Source: Agarilytica sp033852165 (lineage in GTDB: Bacteria > Pseudomonadota > Gammaproteobacteria > Pseudomonadales > Cellvibrionaceae). From it: DNA of 64,000 bases. Under the pieces are notes generated by a model. The model made no database searches. It was not told the DNA's origin and worked only from the letters and a program-made list of their open reading frames with translations. Where the stretch lies: NCBI GenBank assembly GCA_033852165.1, contig JAWSUZ010000006.1, positions 124,001 through 188,000 of the forward strand. Reading direction: 5' to 3'. Position numbers and translations under genes: made by a program. Of this stretch, positions 1-8,964 are shown piece after piece; positions within the stretch are counted from its first letter, which is position 1, and each line of letters begins with the position of its first letter.

Positions 1-252
1 TACCTAGAAACACCGCCCACAGAAAAAGAAATTAGCAGCATTCTTAAGAAACTAGGTATCACAGCTCGCGAACTGTTACGTAAAGGCGAAGATGCTTATA
101 AAGAACTCGGTTTAAAAGATAGCGGGCATTCAGATGCCGATCTCATTCAGGCAATGCACAGCCACCCAAAGTTAATCGAACGGCCTATTGTGATAAAAGG
201 TGATAACGCTGTATTAGGTAGACCACCTGAAAATGTGAAATCCCTGCTATGA
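1..252 (+). CDS. arsC: Arsenate reductase (ArsC/Spx family), 3' part only
   Basis: The first 252 bases are an open frame that enters from outside the window and ends in TGA, giving 83 C-terminal residues. They match the end of the glutaredoxin-dependent ArsC family: a helix with LLRKGEDAYKELGL, then RPIVIKGDNAVLGRPPENV, the strand and loop that close the thioredoxin-like fold. The family reduces arsenate to arsenite, although many chromosomal copies have no proven role in arsenic resistance. The catalytic Cys lies upstream of the window and cannot be checked. The stop overlaps the next gene's start (ATGA), so the two are probably translationally coupled. Confidence 0.85.
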   Translation, partial: YLETPPTEKEISSILKKLGITARELLRKGEDAYKELGLKDSGHSDADLIQAMHSHPKLIERPIVIKGDNAVLGRPPENVKSLL

Positions 253-899
253 GTGACAGCGCCCCTTACATTCTAATCTTGTACTACTCTCACGCAGGAT
301 CAACGCGAAATCTCGCGAAGATAATCGCACGTGGAGTTGAACAAGCAGGTGTCGAACAAACTGGTTCGAAGCAAGTGTGCGCATTGGAAGCACGGCTGCG
401 CACGGTACCTCGCGTCAGCGCCGTTACAGAAGCGTCAGAGCCGGACATTCCCGATGAGGGCGACTTATACTGCACGAAAGAAGACTTGAAAGGATGCTCC
501 GGTCTGATTCTCGGCAGCCCAACGCGCTTTGGGAATATGGCAGCGCCAATGAAATACTTCATTGATGGAACCGCAGGAGAGTGGATCTCTGGCGACTTGA
601 TAGGTAAGCCGGCTGGAGTATTTACCTCTACCAGCTCTTTACATGGCGGGCAAGAATCCACTCTCCTATCAATGATGCTTCCCCTACTTCACCACGGAAT
701 GCTGATTGCTGGCGTTCCTTACAGCGAAGAAGGGCTTCACACCACGCAAAGCGGGGGAACGCCCTACGGCCCCTCTCATGTGGCCATAAAAAACGCGGCG
801 CAAGAACCCAGCACACTAACGGAAACTGAGCACTGTATTGCCCTGAATTTTGGGCAACGAATTGCCAAGCTTGCACAACAATTACATCTAGAAACATAA
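249..899 (+). CDS. wrbA: NAD(P)H:quinone oxidoreductase, WrbA family flavoprotein
   Basis: A 216-residue flavodoxin-fold protein of the WrbA type, a tetrameric FMN enzyme that reduces quinones by two electrons in the cytoplasm and limits redox cycling. The N-terminal ILYYSHAGSTRNLAK is the FMN phosphate loop. SPTRFGNMAAPMKYFID and the later SLHGGQESTLLSMMLPLLHHGM are the family signatures around the flavin and active site. The length is slightly above the usual 200. The start is the ATG inside the overlap with the arsC stop. It is followed after 5 bases by the DUF2069 gene, so arsC-wrbA-DUF2069 looks like one operon. Confidence 0.92.
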   Translation: MSDSAPYILILYYSHAGSTRNLAKIIARGVEQAGVEQTGSKQVCALEARLRTVPRVSAVTEASEPDIPDEGDLYCTKEDLKGCSGLILGSPTRFGNMAAPMKYFIDGTAGEWISGDLIGKPAGVFTSTSSLHGGQESTLLSMMLPLLHHGMLIAGVPYSEEGLHTTQSGGTPYGPSHVAIKNAAQEPSTLTETEHCIALNFGQRIAKLAQQLHLET

Positions 900-904
900 T
901 CGAT

Positions 905-1285
905 ATGAATGAAAACACTCACAATTCACCTCTGGCCAAAAAAGTTCAGATTGCATGCATCATCAATTACACACTGTACGCTTTACTTATGGGACTCTTT
1001 GTTTTTTGGAACATTAATCGAGAAAGTGGGTTCAAACTCTCTATTCTGTTACTCCAAAGCTTGCCGCTACTCGCCTTTATCCCCGGAATGATACAAAAGG
1101 TGTATCGAGTCTACAGTTGGATATGTTTCATCTTATTGTTTTACTTTATTTTTGCTATTCAATCCGTATTTTCAACTATTCGAGACCCCAGTGACTTTTT
1201 CTTTTTGTCCCTCATCGTTCTCTTGTTCAACTCGTCCATGATGACAAGCCGATGGATGCAGCGCCTACAAAAAGGCGTTTCTTAA
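905..1285 (+). CDS. DUF2069 family inner-membrane protein
   Basis: A 126-residue hydrophobic protein with about four predicted membrane segments (roughly residues 16-35, 45-60, 68-86 and 97-112). Its size, the N-terminal hydrophobic pair, and the position behind wrbA match the DUF2069 family, which is found next to wrbA and arsC in Pseudomonas and relatives. No function is known and no catalytic motif is visible. It begins 5 bases after wrbA and was probably co-transcribed with it; sppA follows 31 bases later. Confidence 0.8.
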   Translation: MNENTHNSPLAKKVQIACIINYTLYALLMGLFVFWNINRESGFKLSILLLQSLPLLAFIPGMIQKVYRVYSWICFILLFYFIFAIQSVFSTIRDPSDFFFLSLIVLLFNSSMMTSRWMQRLQKGVS

Positions 1286-1316
1286 CAACTTACAAATCAA
1301 TTAGGCCATACGAACC

Positions 1317-3152
1317 ATGTTTAAATATTTAGGGAAATTTTGGAAAATTATTACTTACCTGCGCAACGGAATCGCGAACTTTTTGTTTGTCGTCGTGATT
1401 GGCCTACTATTGATTGCTCTGTTCTCTGGGGGCGACAAACCCCTACCCAATTCAGCGCCACTTTATGTGACCATATCGGGACAACTCGTCGACCAGCTTA
1501 CCTATAAGCCCAGCATTTTCGATTTAATGCAGGAATCTCAAGAAGATCCTGAAACCCTCGTTCGAGATGTCACATACGCCATTAATCATGGCGCCAATGA
1601 CAGTCGCATTACCGCCTTAATTCTTGACCTAAACAGCATGAGAGGCGGAAGTTTCAGTAAGCTAGAAGAGCTCGGCCAAGCAATCACCCACTTTAAAAAA
1701 ACCGGTAAACCCGTCATTGCCTATGCCGACCAATATTCACAAAAACAATATTTTTTAGCTAGCTATGCAGACACTATTTACCTGCACAACTACGGCAATG
1801 TTTCGCTAACCGGCTTTGCTTACTACGGATCTTATTTCAAAGAAGCTGCCGACAAGCTATCCATTAAATTTCACCTGTTCAAAGTTGGCAATTACAAAGA
1901 TGCCGCAGAACCGTTTATTCGAAATAATATGTCCGATGCTTCTCGTGAACACAACAGCATCTGGATTAACGAATTATGGGGTCGCTACACCAGTACCATA
2001 GAAGCGCACCGAAATTTAGCGGACGGCACAATCAAAGCCTTTATTGAATCACTCAACGACACGCTAAAAAATACGCAACCAGACTTTTCTGCTTTGGCTC
2101 TTGAAACGGGCTTAGTTGATGAAGTTTTATCACGTATCGCACTCGACAAATTACTCCTTGAAAAATTTGGCGAAAATGAAGATACGGGCTTCGTAAACGC
2201 CATAGGGCTTAAACGTTATTTAACTGAAATTAAACCTATCCTCCCCCCAACAAAAAATAACATTGGACTAATCGTCGCCAGCGGTAACATTGTTGACGGT
2301 AGTGCTCCAGAAGGCCAAATAGGCGGTGACACACTCAGCTCACTTATTCACCAAGCAAGCAATGACGATTCACTCAAAGCTCTTATTATTCGAGTTGATA
2401 GTGGCGGTGGTAGCGCATTTGCGTCTGAAATCATTCGAGAAGAAATTGCCAATGCTCGTAAAGAAGGACTTCCTATCTATATTTCCATGGGTTCCGTTGC
2501 CGCTTCTGGCGGATACTGGATAGCCACAGCAGCAGATGAAATTTGGGCTTTACCGACAACGATTACCGGCTCAATAGGTGTTTGGGGACTGGTGCCTAAC
2601 TTTTCAGAAGCGATGACAAAACTCGGGGTACACAGTGATGGCTTCGGCACAACACCGATATCCGATATGTACCAAGTGGATAGGCCCTTATCAGACAATG
2701 CTCAACAGGTATTTCAAAGTGGAGTGGATAGCATCTACCGTCGTTTTATCGATCTCGTCGCAACAGCGCGCAACCAAACACCAGAAGAGATACACGAAAT
2801 CGCACAAGGCCGCGTCTGGACCGGGCAAAAAGCTCACGAGCTCGGCCTGATCGATCACCTTGGAACTTTTGATGACCTTGTTCTCGCCATCAGTAAAAAA
2901 CACGCGCTAGAACCCAACAATATAAAGCTGATCGAGCGCCAACTAAGCCCTTCGGAACAATTTATGCGGGCATTGCTAGAAGAAGCAAAAAATCTAGGGG
3001 GAGGGATTCAATCGGATATTCTAGGGCAGGAACTATCAAAACTAGTAGCACTTGCCAAGAAAACCAGAGCCCAAGCACTGCCTAACATTTTTGACTCACA
3101 AGATGGCCAGCTCAGCATATATGCCCACTGCATTCCATGCTTAGCGCCCTAA
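1317..3152 (+). CDS. sppA: Signal peptide peptidase SppA, 67-kDa type
   Basis: A 611-residue membrane-anchored serine protease that degrades signal peptides left in the inner membrane after secretion. One membrane segment lies at about residues 20-37. The rest is the duplicated peptidase S49 fold typical of the long form. The catalytic Lys is K194 in FKVGNYKDAAEPF in the N-terminal half, and the nucleophile is S397 in GSVAASGGYWIA in the C-terminal half, the arrangement of the E. coli enzyme. Length is close to the E. coli protein (618). It sits on the plus strand and meets hda tail to tail. Compared with the Pseudomonas order, sppA is inserted between DUF2069 and hda. Confidence 0.95.
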   Translation: MFKYLGKFWKIITYLRNGIANFLFVVVIGLLLIALFSGGDKPLPNSAPLYVTISGQLVDQLTYKPSIFDLMQESQEDPETLVRDVTYAINHGANDSRITALILDLNSMRGGSFSKLEELGQAITHFKKTGKPVIAYADQYSQKQYFLASYADTIYLHNYGNVSLTGFAYYGSYFKEAADKLSIKFHLFKVGNYKDAAEPFIRNNMSDASREHNSIWINELWGRYTSTIEAHRNLADGTIKAFIESLNDTLKNTQPDFSALALETGLVDEVLSRIALDKLLLEKFGENEDTGFVNAIGLKRYLTEIKPILPPTKNNIGLIVASGNIVDGSAPEGQIGGDTLSSLIHQASNDDSLKALIIRVDSGGGSAFASEIIREEIANARKEGLPIYISMGSVAASGGYWIATAADEIWALPTTITGSIGVWGLVPNFSEAMTKLGVHSDGFGTTPISDMYQVDRPLSDNAQQVFQSGVDSIYRRFIDLVATARNQTPEEIHEIAQGRVWTGQKAHELGLIDHLGTFDDLVLAISKKHALEPNNIKLIERQLSPSEQFMRALLEEAKNLGGGIQSDILGQELSKLVALAKKTRAQALPNIFDSQDGQLSIYAHCIPCLAP

Positions 3153-3190
3153 GCTTTAAATCCTAAAAAGACAAAAGGCTTAGAAATAAT

Positions 3191-3913
3191 TTAAAGCCCT
3201 AATACCTCTTTGACGAAGGGAATCGTCAACTTTCGCTGCTGCTGCATAGAACATTCGTCCAAACGATTGAGCAACATAAACAAGTTGTTCATATCGCGAG
3301 GCGATCGCTGCAAAATAAATTTACTCACATCTTCAGGCATCTGTAACCCTCGCCCACCAGCCCGCATTATTAAAGCCGATTGTTTTTCTTGGTCATCCAA
3401 ACTTTTCACATGGTAAACCAAACTTCCGAGGATTCTCGATTTTAAATCGGGCAACTCAATAGAAAGAGACGAGGGGCTAATATGGGATGACATCAGCAAA
3501 GAATGACCAGCATCGCGAAGTTTATTATACAAATGAAACAGGGCAAGCTCCCATTCATGATTGCCGCAAATCAGATCCAAACCATCAAGGCAAACAACCT
3601 GGGAAGACTCAAGCCCATCACAAATATCCTCAGAGGAATAACCCCGGATATCCCGTAACGGCAAATACTGCACACTTAAGCCAGCATTTTGCGCCTCATG
3701 AGATGCCGCCTGCATCAGGTGGGTCAAACCACTACCGGGGGCGCCCCATATTACCTGGCTGCTCAATTCTTTACCCAATGCCGCTGCTTTTAAACTGCTA
3801 ACAACCAAGTCGGCCTTATCACCCAGCGCATAGAAATTTTCAAACGTCGCATCGTCTCGCAATGTGACGCCCAGACTTAGCTGTACAGGTTCTGCTGTCA
3901 TATCCTCACTCAT
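3191..3913 (-). CDS. hda: DnaA regulatory inactivator Hda
   Basis: A 240-residue AAA+ protein of the DnaA family without the DNA-binding domain. With the beta clamp it stimulates ATP hydrolysis by DnaA and so prevents re-initiation of replication. A clamp-binding motif QLSLGV lies near the N-terminus. The P-loop GAPGSGLTHL has lost the usual Lys, as is common in Hda proteins. VCLDGLDLI is the Walker B region and LKSRILGSLVY precedes the sensor region. I chose the ATG at 3913 because it overlaps the stop of the upstream DUF2066 gene (TGATG); a TTG twelve bases earlier is less likely. The ATG at 3901 is an alternative. Confidence 0.93.
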   Translation of the reverse strand: MSEDMTAEPVQLSLGVTLRDDATFENFYALGDKADLVVSSLKAAALGKELSSQVIWGAPGSGLTHLMQAASHEAQNAGLSVQYLPLRDIRGYSSEDICDGLESSQVVCLDGLDLICGNHEWELALFHLYNKLRDAGHSLLMSSHISPSSLSIELPDLKSRILGSLVYHVKSLDDQEKQSALIMRAGGRGLQMPEDVSKFILQRSPRDMNNLFMLLNRLDECSMQQQRKLTIPFVKEVLGL

Positions 3914-5040
3914 CAACTCGACCAACGAAATTGTATCGGGGCATCAACGGAACCTCTTGGAGCCCTCTGCCACACCGGTACTTGATCATTTTCACTCTGA
4001 ATCGGCGTCAATTTCTTATCCAAATTGATCACACTCATTAACTTATCGATACTCGCCTCTGACTCCAAATACAGCAATAAAGAATCATCTTTGACAGCTG
4101 CAATGTGCAATGAGGATACTGCGGCCAAGCCCTCAAGATAATCCAGGGATTTGCGGTACGCAGAAAAGTTATGCACTCCGACTACCTTCATTACAAAACG
4201 GCCACGTTCTTCGCCCTTACTTTGAATCGCATAGCGGTCAGCTAAAAAATCAGCCAGAGGGTAAAGCGCATCCGAGCCTAGCGCCTCAATATTCGCCGAC
4301 TCATCAAGCACCACGCGACTGTCATAACTTAATGTCTGGCCAGCATGGAAAAACTGCCAAATACTCCAGACCTCACCTCTCGATGTTTGAGAATAGCGCC
4401 CCACTAAAATCACATCGGCTCCATAACGAGCAGATGCTTCAACAATCGCAGCCTCGTTAATAGCCCAGACATCGTCAGCAGACACAGCCAAGCGATCATC
4501 AAGATCAAGAACAGGAAACAATAAGGGAAGCCCCCGCGCTTTCGCCGCTAGCATGAGTGATTGAATAATAGGCGCACCGCTCGATTGATTGAGCAACTGC
4601 TTACCAAACTCAAGATTATCTTCAACGAGCCAAATCAAAGTATTCGGGCGGTTAACCGACCAAAATGGTATTTGCACACTATTCAGTATTTTTCTTACGC
4701 CGCTCGCAGAGAAATTTACCGTTAAAAACTCTCGGTAACCCTGCTCCTTCAATTCGGCAGATGTCAAAGCCTCGTATTGAAATTGCTCCACGTAACTCGA
4801 CGCTCGGTTCAAAATTTGCAACACCCGGTCATCATATTGAAGCTCTACAGAACCCGACATCCGAACTAACACCTTTAAAAGCGCATCTTCGGTGGCACTT
4901 TTACGTTCCTGCCTCTGCTGCGATTTAACCGGCACCGATGCCCGAAAATAGTCCTCGGGCGAGCCCGCCACAGATGTGGTGGAAACGAATATTAAGCTCG
5001 TGCAAACAGCCATAATAAACAGGCGAAAACTCATCAACAT
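3913..5040 (-). CDS. DUF2066 family secreted protein
   Basis: A 375-residue protein with an N-terminal signal peptide (hydrophobic stretch at about residues 4-25, ending in TSVAGS), so probably periplasmic. It matches the DUF2066 family, which stands beside hda and purM in Pseudomonas-type genomes. N-terminal residues 30-115 contain ATEDALLKVLVRMSG, typical of the family; the remainder is a repeating alpha/beta pattern. No enzymatic residues are recognisable and the role is unknown. It is divergent from purM across about 180 bases and coupled to hda by a stop-start overlap. Confidence 0.85.
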   Translation of the reverse strand: MLMSFRLFIMAVCTSLIFVSTTSVAGSPEDYFRASVPVKSQQRQERKSATEDALLKVLVRMSGSVELQYDDRVLQILNRASSYVEQFQYEALTSAELKEQGYREFLTVNFSASGVRKILNSVQIPFWSVNRPNTLIWLVEDNLEFGKQLLNQSSGAPIIQSLMLAAKARGLPLLFPVLDLDDRLAVSADDVWAINEAAIVEASARYGADVILVGRYSQTSRGEVWSIWQFFHAGQTLSYDSRVVLDESANIEALGSDALYPLADFLADRYAIQSKGEERGRFVMKVVGVHNFSAYRKSLDYLEGLAAVSSLHIAAVKDDSLLLYLESEASIDKLMSVINLDKKLTPIQSENDQVPVWQRAPRGSVDAPIQFRWSS

Positions 5041-5180
5041 TCAATCTAACCTTTTAGATTTCCAAATAGCACCTTACGTGCCCAAAAGGGCTATTGTAAC
5101 AACTGGCAGCGTTTTGGATAGCCAACATCTACAGACAATCGTTAAAAGCACGGCTTGAACTAACCAAAATTGAGGGAAAC

Positions 5181-5189
5181 TGGTAGAAT
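5181..5189 (+). promoter_or_regulatory. Candidate extended -10 promoter for purMN
   Basis: TGGTAGAAT lies 33 bases before the purM start and fits an extended -10 element (TGnTATAAT). No good -35 hexamer is found 16-18 bases upstream, as is typical for extended -10 promoters. No PurR-like operator was recognised. This is a motif call only. Confidence 0.4.
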
Positions 5190-5221
5190 GCGCGACTTTA
5201 CCAGTAGAGCTCTCTTATCCT

Positions 5222-6286
5222 ATGTCAGATTCGTCCACTTCCTCCGGCAGCACACACCTTAGCTATAAAGACGCAGGGGTCGATATCGACGCAGGCAACG
5301 CCTTAATCGAACGTATTAAATCCGTTGCTAAACGTACTAGGCGCCCGGAAGTACTGGCGGGGCTCGGTGGCTTCGGCGCTCTATTCGAGCTGCCAACAGG
5401 CTATAAACAGCCCGTTTTAGTTTCGGGTACAGATGGCGTAGGCACCAAACTAAAGCTCGCAATGGAGGCCCGCAAGCACGATACCATCGGTATCGACCTT
5501 GTTGCTATGTGCGTTAACGATCTAATTGTCGGCGGCGCAGAACCGCTATATTTCCTCGACTATTACGCTACAGGCAAATTATCTGTGGATATTGCCGCAC
5601 AAGTAGTCGAAGGTATCGGTACAGGCTGTGAATTGTCTGGATGCTCACTCGTTGGCGGTGAAACTGCCGAAATGCCAGGAATGTATGAGGGCGAAGACTA
5701 TGACCTCGCAGGCTTTTGTACAGGCATCGTCGAAAAAGCCAAAATTATTGATGGCAGCAAAGTTGAAGTGGGCGATACATTAATTGGCCTTCCCAGCAGC
5801 GGACCACATTCCAACGGCTACTCTTTAATACGCAAAATCATCGAAGTGAGTAATGCCAAGCTTAACGATACCTTTGGCGATACGACTCTGGGTGAAACCC
5901 TACTCGAGCCAACACGAATTTACGTTAAACCACTACTTAAGCTATTCGAAACAATAGACGTACACGCCCTATCGCATATTACGGGTGGCGGCTTAACAGA
6001 AAATATACCTCGTGTATTACCCGATAATGCACGCGCGGTTATCGATAACAACGCGTGGCAACGCCCTGCAATTTTTGACTGGTTACAAAAATCCGGCAAC
6101 GTCTTACCTGAAGAAATGATTCGCACATTTAACTGCGGCATTGGCATGGTCATTTGTGTAGCTAAAAGTGATGTGGAAGCAACGCTAAAATCATTACAAG
6201 ACAATGGCGAATCCCCCTTCCTTTTAGGTGAGATTGCCGAGAACGACCCCACAAAAGAGCGCGTCGAAGTGCTTAACCTGGTATAA
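5222..6286 (+). CDS. purM: Phosphoribosylformylglycinamidine cyclo-ligase (AIR synthetase)
   Basis: A 354-residue enzyme of purine synthesis that closes FGAM to aminoimidazole ribotide using ATP, in the cytoplasm. It is full length for PurM. SYKDAGVDIDAGNALIERIK opens the protein. VSGTDGVGTKLKLA is the nucleotide-binding region, and GGETAEMPGMY and HITGGGLTENIPR are the family signatures of the PurM/SelD/ThiL fold. It is followed after 5 bases by purN, so the two consecutive-pathway enzymes form an operon, as in other gammaproteobacteria. An extended -10 promoter candidate lies just upstream. Confidence 0.97.
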   Translation: MSDSSTSSGSTHLSYKDAGVDIDAGNALIERIKSVAKRTRRPEVLAGLGGFGALFELPTGYKQPVLVSGTDGVGTKLKLAMEARKHDTIGIDLVAMCVNDLIVGGAEPLYFLDYYATGKLSVDIAAQVVEGIGTGCELSGCSLVGGETAEMPGMYEGEDYDLAGFCTGIVEKAKIIDGSKVEVGDTLIGLPSSGPHSNGYSLIRKIIEVSNAKLNDTFGDTTLGETLLEPTRIYVKPLLKLFETIDVHALSHITGGGLTENIPRVLPDNARAVIDNNAWQRPAIFDWLQKSGNVLPEEMIRTFNCGIGMVICVAKSDVEATLKSLQDNGESPFLLGEIAENDPTKERVEVLNLV

Positions 6287-6291
6287 CTCTG

Positions 6292-6963
6292 GTGAGCAAT
6301 GCACCCAAACCCGCTCGCGTAGTCGTTCTCATTTCGGGCGGGGGCACCAATTTACAAGCTTTGATCGATGGGCAGGAAGATGGAAGCCTACCCATTACAC
6401 TATGCTCAGTTATATCCAACAAAGATCATGTCTTCGGCCTAGAGCGCGCACAGAAACACAAAATCCCTACAATTGTTTTAGACCATAAACAATTTGATTC
6501 TCGTGAGAGTTTTGATGCTCGCCTACAAGAGATTGTCGACGCACATGACCCAGACATTGTTGTACTTGCCGGTTTTATGCGTATCCTAACACCGGATTTT
6601 ACTCGTCACTATGAAGGGCGCATGATCAACATTCACCCGTCCCTACTTCCAAAATACCAAGGTCTGCATACCCATGACCGTGCTTTGGACGCTGGAGATA
6701 GTGAGCACGGTGCTAGCGTTCACTTTGTGACTACGGAACTTGATGGCGGCCCTACGATCATCCAAGCCAGCGTACCCATCGAAGATGGCGATACCGCCGA
6801 TAGCTTAGCCGCGCGCGTCCTCCAACAAGAGCACCAAATTTTTCCTCTAGCCGTCCGCTGGGTAGCCGAGAAAAAAGTGGCGATGCATAATCACGAAGCG
6901 TATTTAGACGGCGAGAAATTACCACAATCGGGCTTTCAGTATGACGATTCCATTCAGAGCTAG
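6292..6963 (+). CDS. purN: Phosphoribosylglycinamide formyltransferase PurN
   Basis: A 223-residue formyl-tetrahydrofolate-dependent GAR transformylase. VLISGGGTNLQALID at residues 11-25 binds the phosphate of GAR. The catalytic set is visible: Asn in MINIHPSLLPKYQGLHTH, the His that follows in the same segment, and Asp in TTELDGGPTI. The start is GTG, chosen because it lies 5 bases after the purM stop and gives the usual PurN N-terminus. The C-terminus has about ten residues beyond the usual end. A strong hairpin terminator follows about 50 bases downstream. Confidence 0.97.
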   Translation: MSNAPKPARVVVLISGGGTNLQALIDGQEDGSLPITLCSVISNKDHVFGLERAQKHKIPTIVLDHKQFDSRESFDARLQEIVDAHDPDIVVLAGFMRILTPDFTRHYEGRMINIHPSLLPKYQGLHTHDRALDAGDSEHGASVHFVTTELDGGPTIIQASVPIEDGDTADSLAARVLQQEHQIFPLAVRWVAEKKVAMHNHEAYLDGEKLPQSGFQYDDSIQS

Positions 6964-7013
6964 ACTCATTTAGAAACGATTCCAGTTACACCGCTCTTTC
7001 AAATTTACACTAT

Positions 7014-7053
7014 AAAAAAAGCGTATCAAGATCTAATCCTGATACGCTTTTTT
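7014..7053. terminator. Bidirectional rho-independent terminator
   Basis: An 8-bp perfect stem GCGTATCA / TGATACGC (7021-7028 and 7040-7047) is flanked by seven A on the left and six T on the right. It can serve purMN on the plus strand and the lipoprotein gene on the minus strand. Confidence 0.85.
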
Positions 7054-7137
7054 ATTGTTTCAACATCAATGTCAAGCGGCCGTCATTCACATCCATTACT
7101 ATCAGATATAACTTCACCCGCTACTTAACTCTTCAAA

Positions 7138-8838
7138 CTACAAGCCAACACGAGACGGTAAGCGCGCCTGGCATTCAGCATCCGTCGCAGGCACATTTTC
7201 CGTTGCAATTAAACCAAACTCACTGTGCCAAACATTAATTTCATCCAGGTTATCGATACGGATTTTTTCGTATTCGATATTATTAAGGGTTTCAAAGCCA
7301 GCCGGTTTCATAATCGCCTGATACGTCGTTTCTAAGAAAGTAAGGGTGATTAACAAGCTGAACGAAGACGCACTATCCTGAGTTGCGCCAAGTAAACTCC
7401 AAAAACCATTGACCATTTCACCTCGTGTATTCCCATCGCCTAGCGCCTCCAAAGTCGCGCCCTCGATGTATTTAACACAGGCTGAAAACGTACCACTCAC
7501 ATCACCAGAATTGCCGTTAAAATACCACTCGATTTCTGCATCATCCAAATCCGACGGGCCACTGCCCAAATCCAAATCGGACACGCGAAGCTGAAAGCCT
7601 GCAATTTCAGTAAACGGTACGGCATCGTTCGGTAGCTGCGCAGCCGCTTCAATTTCCTCAACGGAATCAAAATCAGCCCCGGTAAAATCATTCTCCGCAA
7701 GCACGGAAGCATCACCAGTATCAGCCGATAGGCTTGTAATTAATGACTCAATCAATGCCGTATTATCTACATCCGTAAAAAAAGCAGCCGCATTATCAAT
7801 GGTTGAATCCGTTCCGCTTTCATCTAACGCTTTTATAACAAGGCTTTCTATCGCTCTTGTCTGACCTACAGCTTCATCACGATCAATATCCGTATCCGTC
7901 ACATCAACGACAACATTAATCACATCAACAATATCACTCACCACATCAATGACCCGAGAAAACCCTGAAGGGACAAGCACGTTTCCCAAGTCCGTGGGCA
8001 AATCAAACTCATTGTCTTGATAAATTTGCTGTATTTGTGTTTCGGTATTATCTAACACACTAGCCAAGGCAGAATTACTGGCAATTGTTGCATCAAAGCT
8101 CATGGCCGAACTAATGAGTTGCAGTGCAAGCTCTTCATAAACAATACTCGTCGCATCGTTGGGGGTGCCAACTTCATCACCAATGTCGTCATAGGTATCC
8201 GTGATTCGATCGGCCAAGACTGTGACAACTTTATGCACTTTAAGAGCCGCATTTAACAAATTCGCATTTATGCCATCAGTATCCGTCTCGCGTAGGTAAT
8301 TCACATCCAAATCTGACGCGGTTAACCCCAGAGAACTGAGGACAATTCCTTGATCCGTCGTACTGTCGATATTGGTTAGCAATGAAGTTAATGGCGATAC
8401 CAACGTGTTGGGGGTGGAATTTGCAGAAACGGCGCTCAATCGGCGGCTCATTTGCCCACTAAAAGGCTCACCGGTTAAGACATCGTAACCACTGTCTATT
8501 CGGATAACGACATTCGAATAACTCACATTTGTCGTCAAACAATATTGTGCAAGCTCTGCTGACGCACCCGTTGCGCAGTAATCGGTATCCGTTAATGGAT
8601 TGTAAGAAAAGTACCCATCATTATCGGTAAAAGCAAAAGGCTCCCAAGAGTTACGTGTACCATTGTTATTGGTATCCAGAAACACCGTAGCACGAGCTAA
8701 ATAGCCATCGATGACCAGACCAGAATAATCCTGTTCGAAACTAGATACCGAACCATCATCCTGGCCCGTGCCACCACATGCAAAAAGCAAAGCCACGAGA
8801 GAGAATACAAAACTAAACTTCATCCAAATATTTTTCAT
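7138..8838 (-). CDS. Large hypothetical lipoprotein
   Basis: A protein of about 566 residues with a lipoprotein signal: a hydrophobic stretch then LVALLFACGG, the Cys being the likely lipidated residue. After the Cys comes an acidic linker, then VIDGYLARATVFLDTNNNG, a motif found near the N-terminus of many marine gammaproteobacterial lipoproteins of unknown role. It resembles a small beta-sandwich carrying a Ca-binding-like DTNNNG loop. The middle is rich in Asp, Thr and Ser; the C-terminal 150 residues look like a separate beta domain. The ATG at 8838 is preferred over an upstream TTG at 8856. Its function is unknown. It may be co-transcribed with the upstream outer-membrane gene. Confidence 0.6.
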   Translation of the reverse strand: MKNIWMKFSFVFSLVALLFACGGTGQDDGSVSSFEQDYSGLVIDGYLARATVFLDTNNNGTRNSWEPFAFTDNDGYFSYNPLTDTDYCATGASAELAQYCLTTNVSYSNVVIRIDSGYDVLTGEPFSGQMSRRLSAVSANSTPNTLVSPLTSLLTNIDSTTDQGIVLSSLGLTASDLDVNYLRETDTDGINANLLNAALKVHKVVTVLADRITDTYDDIGDEVGTPNDATSIVYEELALQLISSAMSFDATIASNSALASVLDNTETQIQQIYQDNEFDLPTDLGNVLVPSGFSRVIDVVSDIVDVINVVVDVTDTDIDRDEAVGQTRAIESLVIKALDESGTDSTIDNAAAFFTDVDNTALIESLITSLSADTGDASVLAENDFTGADFDSVEEIEAAAQLPNDAVPFTEIAGFQLRVSDLDLGSGPSDLDDAEIEWYFNGNSGDVSGTFSACVKYIEGATLEALGDGNTRGEMVNGFWSLLGATQDSASSFSLLITLTFLETTYQAIMKPAGFETLNNIEYEKIRIDNLDEINVWHSEFGLIATENVPATDAECQARLPSRVGL

Positions 8839-8964
8839 AACGCTATCCACATACAATTGAGGTCGTTGTTACGCCTCCACTATTTATCACCAGAAACTCT
8901 ACTTTTTTATGCCCTACCTACTAGCGGGTAACTAACCGACGACTTAACACCGGACAAACACCCA

